NCBI RefSeq assembly: GCF_003417465.1
Contig: NZ_QVMV01000045.1
Coordinates: 1 to 48,723, forward strand
Reading direction: 5' to 3'
Source: Wenzhouxiangella sp. 15190
GTDB taxonomy: Bacteria > Pseudomonadota > Gammaproteobacteria > Xanthomonadales > Wenzhouxiangellaceae
DNA: 48,723 nucleotides
Positions 12,620 through 21,299 of the stretch are shown piece after piece. The first letter of the stretch is position 1. Every line of letters begins with the position of its first letter. The notes beneath the pieces are model-generated. The model was not told where the DNA came from. It made no database searches and saw only the letters and a list, made by a program, of their open reading frames with translations. The position numbers were made by a program, and so were the translations under genes.

Positions 12620-13375
12620 GTGACCCGCGACCGACTGCTTATCGTCAAGACCGGATCCGCCGCCATCGAGGCCCGACGGCGTTTCGGAGACTTCGAACGC
12701 TGGTTTGCCCGTGCCATCGGGCCGGATCGATTCGATTACGAAACGGTGGATGTCTCCGATCACGAGATCCTCCCGTCGCTCGAGACGGCCGGTGACTATG
12801 CCGGCGTCGTCGTGACCGGTTCGCCGGCCATGGTCTCCCACAGGCTGGACTGGTCCGAAAGGACCGCTCGCTGGCTGGCGGAGGTCATCGCCGACGATCG
12901 TCTGCCCGTGCTGGGTGTGTGCTATGGGCACCAGCTTATCGCCCATGCACTGGGTGGTCGTGTCGGCCCCAACCCGGACGGCCGCCGAATGGGCACTGAT
13001 CGGTTCAAGGTCGGGCAAGCCGACGACGGGCTGGTCGGCCCATTGGCGCCCGAAGCCCCGGTACAGGTCACGCATCTGGAAGTGGTACTCGATGCACCGC
13101 CGGGCGCGCGCGTGCTCGGCCGAACCGCAGTGGACGCCAACCATGCCTTGCACTTCGGTGGCCGAAGCTGGGGCGTGCAATTCCACCCGGAATTCGATGC
13201 GGTGATCATGCGATGCTATGTCGAGGCGCGCGCCGATTTGCTCGACGGGGAAGGCTTCGACAGCCGCGCCATTCTCGACAATGTCCGGGAGACGCGAGCC
13301 GGAATAAACGTGTTGCGGCGCTTTGCCGCAATTTGCGATGCAGACCGAGGTGGAGGAAATGGCGAAAGCCGCTGA
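12620..13375 (+). CDS. class I glutamine amidotransferase (GMP synthase-like)
   Basis: Stand-alone class I glutamine amidotransferase domain, 251 aa, GTG start at 12620. The catalytic Cys lies in VLGVCYGHQLIAHALGG and the His-x-Glu of the triad in WGVQFHPEFD. Such proteins hydrolyse gamma-glutamyl bonds, as in GuaA-like and PuuD-like families; the substrate here is unknown. It is the first gene of a tight plus-strand cluster and overlaps the downstream RNase gene by 17 bp. Purine metabolism is suggested by that context but not shown. Confidence 0.85.
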   Translation: MTRDRLLIVKTGSAAIEARRRFGDFERWFARAIGPDRFDYETVDVSDHEILPSLETAGDYAGVVVTGSPAMVSHRLDWSERTARWLAEVIADDRLPVLGVCYGHQLIAHALGGRVGPNPDGRRMGTDRFKVGQADDGLVGPLAPEAPVQVTHLEVVLDAPPGARVLGRTAVDANHALHFGGRSWGVQFHPEFDAVIMRCYVEARADLLDGEGFDSRAILDNVRETRAGINVLRRFAAICDADRGGGNGESR

Positions 13376-14732
13376 CAAGACAATCCGGTTTCTGGGTGCC
13401 GCTGGCACGGTCACCGGCTCGAAGTTCCTGCTGCGCTGCAAGCGCTCGCACTATCTGGTCGATTGCGGCCTGTTCCAGGGCTACAAGCAACTGCGCGCGC
13501 GTAACTGGCGATCGCTGCCGATCAAGCCTTCGCAGATCAAGCACGTCATCCTGACTCATGCGCATATCGACCATTCCGGCTGGCTTCCGGTACTCTGTCG
13601 CGAGGGCTTCGGCGGCAAGATTCTCGCCACGCCCGGTACCCGCGACCTGTGTCGCCACCTGTTGCCCGATAGCGGTTTCATCCAGGAAAAGGATGCCGAG
13701 GACGCCAATCGCCACGGCTGGACCAAGCATAAGCCGGCCAAACCGCTCTATACCAAGGCGGAAGCTGAAGCCTCACTGAAAAATTTCCGGGCGGTGCGTT
13801 TTCACGAGCCTTATCGGACCGATCACCTCGAGCTGCTTTTCAGGCATGCCGGCCACATCCCGGGTGCGGCGACCGCACAGATCGACATCGGCGGCACCCG
13901 CATCGTGTTCAGCGGCGACCTGGGCAACTACAACAGCGCCACGATGCCCGAACCCCGACCGGTAGCCGAAGCCGATTACCTGGTGGTCGAATCCACTTAC
14001 GGTGACCGGCGCCGTAATCAGGATGATCCGGAAACCGAAATCGCCCGCATCGTCAACGAAACGGTAAACCGCGGCGGCAGTGTGATCATTCCCGCCTTCG
14101 CCGTGGGGCGCACCCAGCTGTTGCTGCATCATCTCAACCGGCTGATTCAGTCCGCGCGAATTCCGACGCTTCCCGTCTACCTGGACAGCCCGCTGGCGAT
14201 CAACGCCACGGAAGTCTTTTCCAATCACCCCGACGATCACCGCCTCAGCGTGGCCGAGGCCGAGGCGGCCTGTTCGCTGCCCGAATACGTTCGCGACGTG
14301 GAGGGCTCCAAGGCCCTCGATCGCGACCCGCATCCCAAGATCATCATTGCCGGCAGCGGCATGGCGACCGGCGGTCGCGTCATCCATCACCTCAAGGTCT
14401 ATGCCCCGGACGAGCGCAACACCATCCTGTTCGCCGGTTACCAGGCCGGTGGCACCCGCGGCGCCAAGATGGTCGCCGGCGAGAAATCCGTGAAAATCCA
14501 CGGACAGTACTGGCCGGTCAAGGCGCAAGTCGAGAACCTCGACATGCTTTCGGCCCATGCCGATTGCGACGAAATCATGCGCTGGTTGTCGGGCTTCGAG
14601 AAGCCGCCGCGCAAGACATTCATCGTGCATGGGGAGTCGGCGGCGGCCGACACCTTGCGCCTGCGAATCGAGGAAGAGCTGGGTTGGGACTGCCTGGTGC
14701 CTGAACACGAATCGGAGCACGAACTGGCATGA
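13359..14732 (+). CDS. beta-CASP metallo-beta-lactamase RNase
   Basis: MBL-fold beta-CASP protein of the YSH1/CPSF73-like group, 457 aa. The metal site HAHIDHSG (motif 2) and later His/Asp residues (GHIPGAA, FSGDLGN) are intact. The beta-CASP motifs appear as VVESTYGDR (motif A), GSGMATGGRVIHH (motif B) and LSAHADCDEIMRWL with FIVHGE (motif C). The family cuts RNA as endo- or 5'-exonuclease. The start at 13359 (MAKAADK) sits just after GGAGG, which is very close; an ATG at 13338 is the alternative. The stop overlaps the next start by four bases. Confidence 0.9.
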   Translation: MAKAADKTIRFLGAAGTVTGSKFLLRCKRSHYLVDCGLFQGYKQLRARNWRSLPIKPSQIKHVILTHAHIDHSGWLPVLCREGFGGKILATPGTRDLCRHLLPDSGFIQEKDAEDANRHGWTKHKPAKPLYTKAEAEASLKNFRAVRFHEPYRTDHLELLFRHAGHIPGAATAQIDIGGTRIVFSGDLGNYNSATMPEPRPVAEADYLVVESTYGDRRRNQDDPETEIARIVNETVNRGGSVIIPAFAVGRTQLLLHHLNRLIQSARIPTLPVYLDSPLAINATEVFSNHPDDHRLSVAEAEAACSLPEYVRDVEGSKALDRDPHPKIIIAGSGMATGGRVIHHLKVYAPDERNTILFAGYQAGGTRGAKMVAGEKSVKIHGQYWPVKAQVENLDMLSAHADCDEIMRWLSGFEKPPRKTFIVHGESAAADTLRLRIEEELGWDCLVPEHESEHELA

Positions 14733-16252
14733 GGCCCCGGACCGATGCGGACGAGGGCAACAACCTGGTCGCGCGCAGGCTCGGACTGGATACCCACGAT
14801 GAACTCGTGGTCATCACGCGGCGCGACTGCCCGATCTGCCGCTCGGAAGGGTTTTCCGCACATGCACGGGTTCGCCTGAAGAACGGCCGGCGATCCATCA
14901 TCGCCACCCTCTACCAGGTGGATTCGACATTGCTCGGCCTCGACGAGCTGGGCCTGTCCGAGTCGGCCTGGAAACGTCTCGAGGCCGAAGAAGGCGATTT
15001 CGTACACATCGCCCACCCGCAACCCGTCGCTTCGTTGAGTGCCGTGCGCGGTCGCGTCTACGGCAAGCGTCTCGACCGGGCCCAGATGCACGCAGTCATC
15101 AATGACATTGCAGCCGGGCGCTACGCCGACGTTCACCTGGCCATGTTCCTGACCAGCGTGGCCGCCCGCGATCCCGACGACGACGAGCTTGCCGACATGA
15201 TTGCCGCCATGGTCGACGTCGGGGAACGACTCGAATGGTCTCGCGCCATCATCGTCGACAAACACTGTGTCGGCGGTCTGCCCGGCAACCGGACTACACC
15301 GCTGGTTGTCGCCATCGTCGCCGAACATGGCTTGTGGATGCCCAAGACCTCCTCGCGCGCGATCACTTCTCCATCCGGAACCGCCGATACGGTCGAGACA
15401 ATGACTCCTGTCGATCTCGATATCCGGATGCTCCGCGAGGTGGTCCAGAAGGAAGGCGGCTGCATGGCCTGGGGCGGCGCGATGCGGCTCAGTCCCGTCG
15501 ACGACACCCTGATTCGGGTCGAACGCCTGATGGATATCGACGCCGAAGGCCAGATGGTCGCCTCGGTTTTGTCCAAGAAGGTGGCGGCCGGGTCCACGCA
15601 TCTGGTGCTCGACGTGCCGGTGGGCGAGACAGCCAAGATCCGCTCTCAGGCCGACGCCGAGCGATTGGCCGCGCGGCTCGAAACCGTCGGCGAACGCTTC
15701 GGCATCAAGGTCCGGGTGTTGCTTACCGACGGCCGTCAGCCAGTGGGTCGTGGCATCGGGCCGGCGCTGGAAGCGCACGACGTGCTGGCGGTTCTGGCCA
15801 ACGCCGAGGAACAGCCGCGTGACCTGCGTGAACGGGCCGTTCTGCTTGCCGGTGCGCTGCTGGAGCTGGCCGGCGTGGCCGAGCAGGGACGGGGCGAGAT
15901 CATGGCCGAGGAAACCCTGGCCAGTGGCCGTGCGCGGGCACGATTCGAAGCCATCTGCCGGGCCCAGGGTGGCCTGAAACGCCCACCCCGGGCTGAATAC
16001 GAACACAAGATGCCCGCCAGGCACACCGGAGTGATCACCCGTTTTGACAACCGCAGACTGGCACAGGTCGCCAAGCTGGCCGGTGCGCCGGGTGCAGCCG
16101 CCGCGGGTGTGTTCATGCATGTGCGACTCGGCGATCGTGTTGAACACGGTCAGCCCCTCTATGCCATTCACGCCGAGTCGAACGGAGAGCTGTCCTATGC
16201 GCGCGAGTATGCCGAGCACAACGGCATCGTGACCATCTCGGCCAAGGCATGA
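14729..16252 (+). CDS. AMP phosphorylase / thymidine phosphorylase family protein
   Basis: Nucleoside/nucleotide phosphorylase, 507 aa, of the long archaeal-type class with about 80 extra N-terminal residues (including DCPIC), unlike DeoA of about 440 aa. Phosphate-site motifs are DKHCVGGLPGNRTT and KTSSRAITSPSGTADTVE. Archaeal homologues phosphorolyse NMPs to base plus ribose-1,5-bisphosphate. It overlaps its neighbours by four bases on both sides, between a beta-CASP RNase and a PRPP synthetase-like gene, which favours NMP salvage over thymidine catabolism. The substrate cannot be read from sequence alone. Confidence 0.88.
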   Translation: MRPRTDADEGNNLVARRLGLDTHDELVVITRRDCPICRSEGFSAHARVRLKNGRRSIIATLYQVDSTLLGLDELGLSESAWKRLEAEEGDFVHIAHPQPVASLSAVRGRVYGKRLDRAQMHAVINDIAAGRYADVHLAMFLTSVAARDPDDDELADMIAAMVDVGERLEWSRAIIVDKHCVGGLPGNRTTPLVVAIVAEHGLWMPKTSSRAITSPSGTADTVETMTPVDLDIRMLREVVQKEGGCMAWGGAMRLSPVDDTLIRVERLMDIDAEGQMVASVLSKKVAAGSTHLVLDVPVGETAKIRSQADAERLAARLETVGERFGIKVRVLLTDGRQPVGRGIGPALEAHDVLAVLANAEEQPRDLRERAVLLAGALLELAGVAEQGRGEIMAEETLASGRARARFEAICRAQGGLKRPPRAEYEHKMPARHTGVITRFDNRRLAQVAKLAGAPGAAAAGVFMHVRLGDRVEHGQPLYAIHAESNGELSYAREYAEHNGIVTISAKA

Positions 16253-17151
16253 AAGGTCGCGAGAAGGCACTGATCCTTCCCCTGCCTGGCAGCGATGATC
16301 TCGCGATCTCCCTGGCCGGGCGACTCGGCCTGGATCGCGGCGAGCTGGAGTGGCGCCGGTTTCCCGACGGCGAAAGCTACTTGAGGTTGCACGACGATCC
16401 GGCGGGCCGCGACATCGTCGTCGTCGCTCGCCTCGATCATCCCGACAGCATACTGGCCACCCTGCTTTTTGCCGCCGACCTGCTCCGGGAGATGGGCGCG
16501 CGAAGAATCGGGCTGGCCGCTCCCTACCTGCCCTACATGCGACAGGACATGCGGTTCAATCCCGGCGAGGCGGTGACCTCGAGATCCTTCGCGCGCCTGA
16601 TTTCGGCCGCGTTCGATTGGCTGGTCACGGTCGATCCACACCTGCACCGCTACGCCAGCCTGGATGAAATCTACTCCCTGGAATCCACGGTGGTCGAGGC
16701 CGCCCCCGCCCTGGCCGACTGGATAGCCGCCGAAGTCGAGGATCCGGTGCTGATCGGGCCCGACGGTGAAAGTGAGCAGTGGGTTTCGGCGGTAGCCGAA
16801 CTGCGCAAACTGCCCTGGCGAGTGTTTACCAAAAAGCGCCTCGGCGACCGGGATGTGGCCTTGCAGATGCCCGACCTGTCCGGCCTGGCCCGGCATACGC
16901 CGGTACTGGTCGACGACATCATTTCCTCGGGCACGACGATGGCCGCAGCGGGACGCCAACTGGTCCAGGCCGGATTCCGCGCACCCGTGGTCGTCGGCGT
17001 CCACGGCCTGTTCGGAGATTGCGCCCGCGAAACCCTGGCCGAAGCGGGGCTGAATCAGATCGTATGCACCAACAGCATTGATGTACCGGAGGGGGAGATT
17101 GATTTGAGCCCACTGCTGGCAGAAGGGGTTGGAGCGTGGTTGAAGGGGTAG
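16249..17151 (+). CDS. ribose-phosphate diphosphokinase (PRPP synthetase-like)
   Basis: PRPP synthetase family, 300 aa. The ATP/ribose-phosphate regions RRFPDGESYLRL, YLPYMRQDMRF and VTVDPHLHRYASL and the PRPP-binding loop VLVDDIISSGTTM are all intact. It makes phosphoribosyl pyrophosphate for nucleotide synthesis and salvage. It is a little shorter than E. coli Prs (315 aa) and diverged, so it is probably a second, specialised enzyme rather than the housekeeping Prs. The ATG overlaps the phosphorylase stop by four bases. It is the last gene of the four-gene cluster. Confidence 0.88.
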   Translation: MKGREKALILPLPGSDDLAISLAGRLGLDRGELEWRRFPDGESYLRLHDDPAGRDIVVVARLDHPDSILATLLFAADLLREMGARRIGLAAPYLPYMRQDMRFNPGEAVTSRSFARLISAAFDWLVTVDPHLHRYASLDEIYSLESTVVEAAPALADWIAAEVEDPVLIGPDGESEQWVSAVAELRKLPWRVFTKKRLGDRDVALQMPDLSGLARHTPVLVDDIISSGTTMAAAGRQLVQAGFRAPVVVGVHGLFGDCARETLAEAGLNQIVCTNSIDVPEGEIDLSPLLAEGVGAWLKG

Positions 17152-17158
17152 TGCCCTC

Positions 17159-17345
17159 AATCCCGCACAAAAAATTCGAAATCCGAAGCACCAAACCCGA
17201 AACAAATTCTAAAACCCAAATACGAAATGTGGCGAACTGAAATTCTTTGTTTTGAATTTCGAATTTCGTGCTTGTTTCGGATTTCGATATTCGGATTTCG
17301 GATTTGATTCAAGCTTGGTGCTTCGGATTTCGTATTTCGAAACAC
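17159..17345. repeat. AATTCGAA-family repeat, palindromic copy
   Basis: AT-rich island between convergent genes. The left part reads AATTCGAAATCCGAAGCACC and the right part gives the near-complement (GCTTGGTGCTTCGGATTTCG), so this copy is a large imperfect inverted repeat. Confidence 0.8.
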
Positions 17346-17348
17346 GAC

Positions 17349-17373
17349 CCCCCGGCCGAAGCCGAGGGGCTTT
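17349..17373. terminator. bidirectional hairpin between convergent genes
   Basis: A GC-rich stem CCCC..GGC/GCC..GGGG with a GAA-type loop, followed by CTTTCC on the plus strand. It lies past the stop codons of both the PRPP synthetase gene and the NSS symporter gene. Confidence 0.45.
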
Positions 17374-17390
17374 CCGGTCGGTTCAGGCCC

Positions 17391-18752
17391 TCAAATGAGA
17401 CCCACTAGGCTCGCCAACACGACCAGCACCAGCGCGGGAGTCACCACCCGCACCAGCCAAAGCCAGGTCTTGAAGGCCCAGTCGGGCATCTTTTTGTCGA
17501 GTTCTTCGTGGGTGACCTTGTCCGACAGCACCCAGCCGGCGAAAAGTGCGATCAACAGTCCGCCGAGCGGCATCATGATGTTGTTGGCGGCGTGCTCGAT
17601 GGCGCTCATGATGTCGCGCCCGCCGATCGACACGTGCGACCACACGTTGAACGAGAACACCGAGGCCATGCCGGCCAGCCACGCCAGGATACCTATGACC
17701 AGGGCGGCTGCCTTGCGGCCGAGGTTGGTGCTTTCGACCAGGTAGGCAGTGGCCGGCTCGAGCAACGAGATGGAACTGGTCCAGGCGGCCACCGAAAGCA
17801 GCAGGAAGAACATCATCCCGTAGAGAATGCCGAAGGGCATTTCGTTGAAGGCAAGCGGCAGGGAAGTGAAGATCAGGCCTGCACCCCCGCCGGCCGGGTC
17901 GATGCCGAAGGACAACACGATCGGAAAGATGGCCAGACCGGCGATGATCGCCACCGCCGTATCGGCTGCGGCCACGGTTATGCCCACGCGCGGAATGCTC
18001 ACCCCGGCCGGCAGGTAGGCACCGTAGGTCATGATGGCGCACATGCCCAGGCTCAGTGTGAAGAAGGCCTGGCCCATGGCGGTGACGACCATCGCACCGG
18101 AGACCTGCGACCAGTCGGGCTGGAACAGGAAGCCGACGGCCTCGGTGAAGTGACCGGTATTCATGCCATAGCCAAGCAGGATCAGCAGGAGGAAGAACAG
18201 CAATGGCATCAGGATGCTGACGGCCCGTTCCAGCCCACGCTCCACACCGAACGCCACGACACCGAGCGTCATTGTCATGAAGATGGCATGCCAGAAGGTC
18301 AACTCACCCGGGTTGGACAGAAGTGTGGTGAAGGTCGCTTCCGGATCGGTGATGGCGGCGCCGCCCAGCAACTGCTTGAAATAGGCGAACCCGTAGTGCA
18401 GCGTCCAGCCGGCGACGACCGAGTAAAAAGACAGCACCAGGAACCCGGCGATGATGCCCATCCAGCCGATGCCGGTCCAGGCCCGGCTGGCGCCGGCGTC
18501 GTCGGACAGTTCCTTGAGCGAATTGATCGGGCTCATGCGGCCCCGGCGGCCGATGACGATCTCGGAAAACATTACCGGCAACCCGACGACGGCGATGCAG
18601 GCCAGGTAGATCAGCACGAAGGCGCCGCCGCCGTTGTCGGAGGTGACGTAGGGAAAGCGCCAGATGTTGCCCAGGCCGACGGCCGAGCCGGTGGCGGCCA
18701 GGATGAAGGCCAGCCGCGACGACCACATGCCGTGAATGGAAGTGGTTTTCAT
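17391..18752 (-). CDS. NSS-family sodium-dependent symporter
   Basis: Neurotransmitter:sodium symporter family (LeuT/MhsT-like), 453 aa, about 11-12 membrane helices. TM1 shows the signature AATGSAVGLGNIWRFPY with the unwound sodium/substrate site, followed by NGGGAFVLIYL. Members take up amino acids with Na+; the substrate cannot be told. The start at 18752 (MKTTSIHGMWSSR) suits the family; an upstream extension is not conserved-looking. It stands alone. Confidence 0.92.
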   Translation of the reverse strand: MKTTSIHGMWSSRLAFILAATGSAVGLGNIWRFPYVTSDNGGGAFVLIYLACIAVVGLPVMFSEIVIGRRGRMSPINSLKELSDDAGASRAWTGIGWMGIIAGFLVLSFYSVVAGWTLHYGFAYFKQLLGGAAITDPEATFTTLLSNPGELTFWHAIFMTMTLGVVAFGVERGLERAVSILMPLLFFLLLILLGYGMNTGHFTEAVGFLFQPDWSQVSGAMVVTAMGQAFFTLSLGMCAIMTYGAYLPAGVSIPRVGITVAAADTAVAIIAGLAIFPIVLSFGIDPAGGGAGLIFTSLPLAFNEMPFGILYGMMFFLLLSVAAWTSSISLLEPATAYLVESTNLGRKAAALVIGILAWLAGMASVFSFNVWSHVSIGGRDIMSAIEHAANNIMMPLGGLLIALFAGWVLSDKVTHEELDKKMPDWAFKTWLWLVRVVTPALVLVVLASLVGLI

Positions 18753-18892
18753 TGTTTTCGAGTCCCCGAGTAATGAAGTTGTTATTACTGGCCGGCAATT
18801 GTGCGTCAAGGTCCTGGTGGGTGCAAACTTGGCGGAATTGGCGCCTTCGATCGAAGGACTCGCCGTCCGCCACTCCCGGGGGCGTGGTCTGG

Positions 18893-18966
18893 CTTCAAAT
18901 TTTCAAATTCGAAGCACCAAGTACCAAACAAATTCGAATGACCGAAATTTGAATGTTCGAAACGAC
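18893..18966. repeat. AATTCGAA-family dispersed repeat, copy 3
   Basis: It contains AAATTCGAAGCACCAAG, CAAACAAATTCGAATGACC and GAATGTTCGAAAC in the same order as copy 1. It lies upstream of the NSS gene in the 534-bp gap before the ABC operon. Confidence 0.8.
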
Positions 18967-18983
18967 AGCAGGCGAGCACATTC

Positions 18984-19243
18984 TCGCCTGTTGTCGTCCC
19001 GGCCTCCGAGCCGGGACGACACGTCGGGGAATCCCCCACCCTGTCGTCCCGGCCGGAGCGTAGCGGAGAGCCGGGACCTCGCACGCCAGGCATCTGTACG
19101 GCCCGACTGAAAGCCACCGAAATGTTGCGAGGTCCCGGATAGCCACGCGCTAACGGCATTCCGGAACTCCTTCTTTCGCCTGACGGCGAAAGCCGGGCCT
19201 CCTCCATTGCCTGCGCTGCGCGGCTTCCGGGACGATAGGGTGT
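18984..19243. repeat. GTCCCGG-family palindromic repeat cluster, copy 1
   Basis: Several short palindromes (GTCCCGGC...GCCGGGAC) joined by a spacer containing ATCTGTACGGCC and GCGAGGTCCCGGAT. The same order occurs at 40922-41041 and in part at 35690-35785. It fills most of the non-coding gap between the NSS gene and the ABC operon; I see no gene there. Confidence 0.75.
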
Positions 19244-19286
19244 TGCCTCACCAAATGTGGAACGCCATGCGGCAGAATGAGGGACC

Positions 19287-19976
19287 ATGAATCGCGTACT
19301 CGACATCGAAGACCTGCGTTTCACCTGGCCCGGCCAGGACGAGGCGGTGCTGGCGATCGAGCGGCTGACGATTGCGCCGGGGGAGAAGCTGTTTCTTCAC
19401 GGGCCAAGCGGTTCGGGCAAGTCCACGCTGCTTGCCGCCATTGGCGCACTGGTGGTGCCGCAGGCCGGGCGCATCGAATTGTGCGGGCAGGATTTATCGT
19501 CGCTGTCGCGCGGCGGTCGCGATCGGTTCCGGGCCGATCATCTCGGCGTGATATTCCAGCAGTTCAACCTGCTGCCCTGGCTGGACGTGACCGCCAACGT
19601 GACCCTGCCGTGCCGTTTCTCCAGGGCGCGCGCCCGGCGCGCCGGTGATGTCGAGGCTGCGGCCGCACGCCTGCTTGAAGGGATGGATCTTGAATCCTCG
19701 TTGTGGCATCGCCGGGCCGACCAACTCAGCGTCGGCCAGCAGCAGCGCGTGGCCGCGGCCCGGGCCCTGATCGGCCAGCCCGACCTGGTGCTGGCCGATG
19801 AGCCGACGTCTTCACTGGATGCCGATCGGCGCGATCGCTTTCTCGATTTGCTGTTCGAGCGTATCGAGGAAGCCGGCAGCGCCCTGTTGTTCGTCAGCCA
19901 CGACCGGCAATTGGCCGTACGCTTCGACCGCGTCGTCGATCTGCCGGAAATCAACCGGGCGGCGATGCCGGCATGA
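19287..19976 (+). CDS. ABC transporter ATP-binding protein (LolD/MacB type)
   Basis: ABC ATPase, 229 aa, of the LolD/FtsE/MacB mechanotransmission class. Walker A is GPSGSGKST (about 39-47), the Q-loop VIFQQFNLLPW, the signature LSVGQQQRVAAARAL, Walker B VLADEPTSSLD and the H-loop SHDR. A GAGGGA ribosome site precedes the ATG. The stop overlaps the permease start by four bases. With the FtsX-like permease and the DUF3299 periplasmic protein it forms a three-gene unit that resembles PA4064-PA4066 of Pseudomonas aeruginosa. Confidence 0.93.
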   Translation: MNRVLDIEDLRFTWPGQDEAVLAIERLTIAPGEKLFLHGPSGSGKSTLLAAIGALVVPQAGRIELCGQDLSSLSRGGRDRFRADHLGVIFQQFNLLPWLDVTANVTLPCRFSRARARRAGDVEAAAARLLEGMDLESSLWHRRADQLSVGQQQRVAAARALIGQPDLVLADEPTSSLDADRRDRFLDLLFERIEEAGSALLFVSHDRQLAVRFDRVVDLPEINRAAMPA

Positions 19977-21238
19977 CCCTGCTGCGCCTGGCTTGGCATT
20001 CCCTGCTCAATCGCCGAACAACGGTGATGCTCACGATCTTCACCATCGCCCTGTCGATTGCCCTGCTGGTGCTGGTCGAGCAATTGCGTCAGGACGTGCG
20101 TGACGGTTTCTACCGCTCGGTCTCGGGCACCGACATGATCGTCGGTGCGCGCACGGCACCCGTGCAGTTGCTGCTCAATACCGTCTTCGGTATCGGCACG
20201 CCCGGCAACAGCATTTCGCACGAGACCCTCGAACACATCCGGGACCAGCGTATGGTCGAGTGGACCATCCCGCTCTTGATCGGCGACAGCCATCGGGGCG
20301 AGCGCGTGATCGGCACCACGCAGGATTTCTTCGAGCACTATCGCTATGCCGACCGCCAATCGCTCGAGATGGCTGCCGGTGAACCTTTCGCGGACCTGTT
20401 CGACGTGGTTATCGGGCACCAGATCGCCCGTCGATTCGGATATTCCGTGGGCGACGAGATTCACCTGGCTCACGGTGGCGGTAACGTCAGCCTCCACGAG
20501 CACGAGGCCCATCCCTTCACCGTACGCGGCGCGCTCGAACCCACCGGCACGCCGGTCGATCGCAACCTCTACATCCCGGTCAACGCCTACGGCGTGATTC
20601 ACGTCGGCTGGGAATCGGGTGTGCACCGACCGGGAAGCGGGCTCGATCCCGACGAGGCGCGCGAACAAGCCCACGAACACGAACCCGAGGAAATCTCCGC
20701 CGTGCTGGTCGGCCTGACCACCCCGGCGGCGGTATTCGGACTTCAGCGCGACCTCAATGAATACGAGGCCGAACCGCTTACGGCATTGATGCCCGGAATC
20801 ACCCTGCAGCAACTCTGGCGACTGACGGGCGTGGCCGAACTGGTACTGCGCGCCGTCGCCGTGCTGGTGGTGATCACCGGCCTGCTCGGCATGGTCACGG
20901 TGCTGCTGACCACGCTCAACGAGCGACGCCGGGAGATGGCCATTCTCCGCGCCAATGGCGCGCGCGCCTGGCAGATCGCCGCCCTGCTGGTCTTCGAGGC
21001 CGGCCTGATCGTCGCCGGCGGTTTGTTGCTGGGCATCCTGCTGGCCTTCGGCGCAATCTACGCGCTCGGGCCGTGGCTGCTGGAGGTTTTCGGCCTGGCT
21101 GTCGGGGTGACCCTGCCCGAACCCTGGCAATGGGCGGTACTCGGCGGTATCTTCGTGATCGGCTTGCTGGTCGCGCTTGCCCCGGCCATCATGGCCTATC
21201 GCCGTACCCTGGCCGACGGCATGCAGGTTCGGCTTTGA
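19973..21238 (+). CDS. FtsX-like ABC transporter permease
   Basis: MacB/FtsX-type permease, 421 aa. TM1 is near residues 17-37, a large periplasmic domain spans about 40-275, and three helices follow in the last 145 residues with RREMAILRANGARAWQI between TM2 and TM3. The periplasmic domain is His/Glu-rich (HLAHGGGNVSLHEHEAHPF and EQAHEHEPEE), suggesting metal contact. It works with the overlapping upstream ATPase. Such complexes usually perform work across the envelope rather than classical import. Confidence 0.9.
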   Translation: MTLLRLAWHSLLNRRTTVMLTIFTIALSIALLVLVEQLRQDVRDGFYRSVSGTDMIVGARTAPVQLLLNTVFGIGTPGNSISHETLEHIRDQRMVEWTIPLLIGDSHRGERVIGTTQDFFEHYRYADRQSLEMAAGEPFADLFDVVIGHQIARRFGYSVGDEIHLAHGGGNVSLHEHEAHPFTVRGALEPTGTPVDRNLYIPVNAYGVIHVGWESGVHRPGSGLDPDEAREQAHEHEPEEISAVLVGLTTPAAVFGLQRDLNEYEAEPLTALMPGITLQQLWRLTGVAELVLRAVAVLVVITGLLGMVTVLLTTLNERRREMAILRANGARAWQIAALLVFEAGLIVAGGLLLGILLAFGAIYALGPWLLEVFGLAVGVTLPEPWQWAVLGGIFVIGLLVALAPAIMAYRRTLADGMQVRL

Positions 21239-21299
21239 ACCCACCACCGTATTAGACTGTCTGCATACTAACCAAACCGAAGCAGTGAACGGGAGTTTC

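Noticed and set aside
14729-16252. Classical DeoA thymidine phosphorylase
   Set aside because: The protein is longer with an extra N-terminal domain, its phosphate loop differs from DeoA, and it is not near other deo genes.
14438-16270. 610-residue minus-strand frame opposite the phosphorylase gene
   Set aside because: Same reason: it is a shadow of a well-supported gene with intact catalytic motifs.
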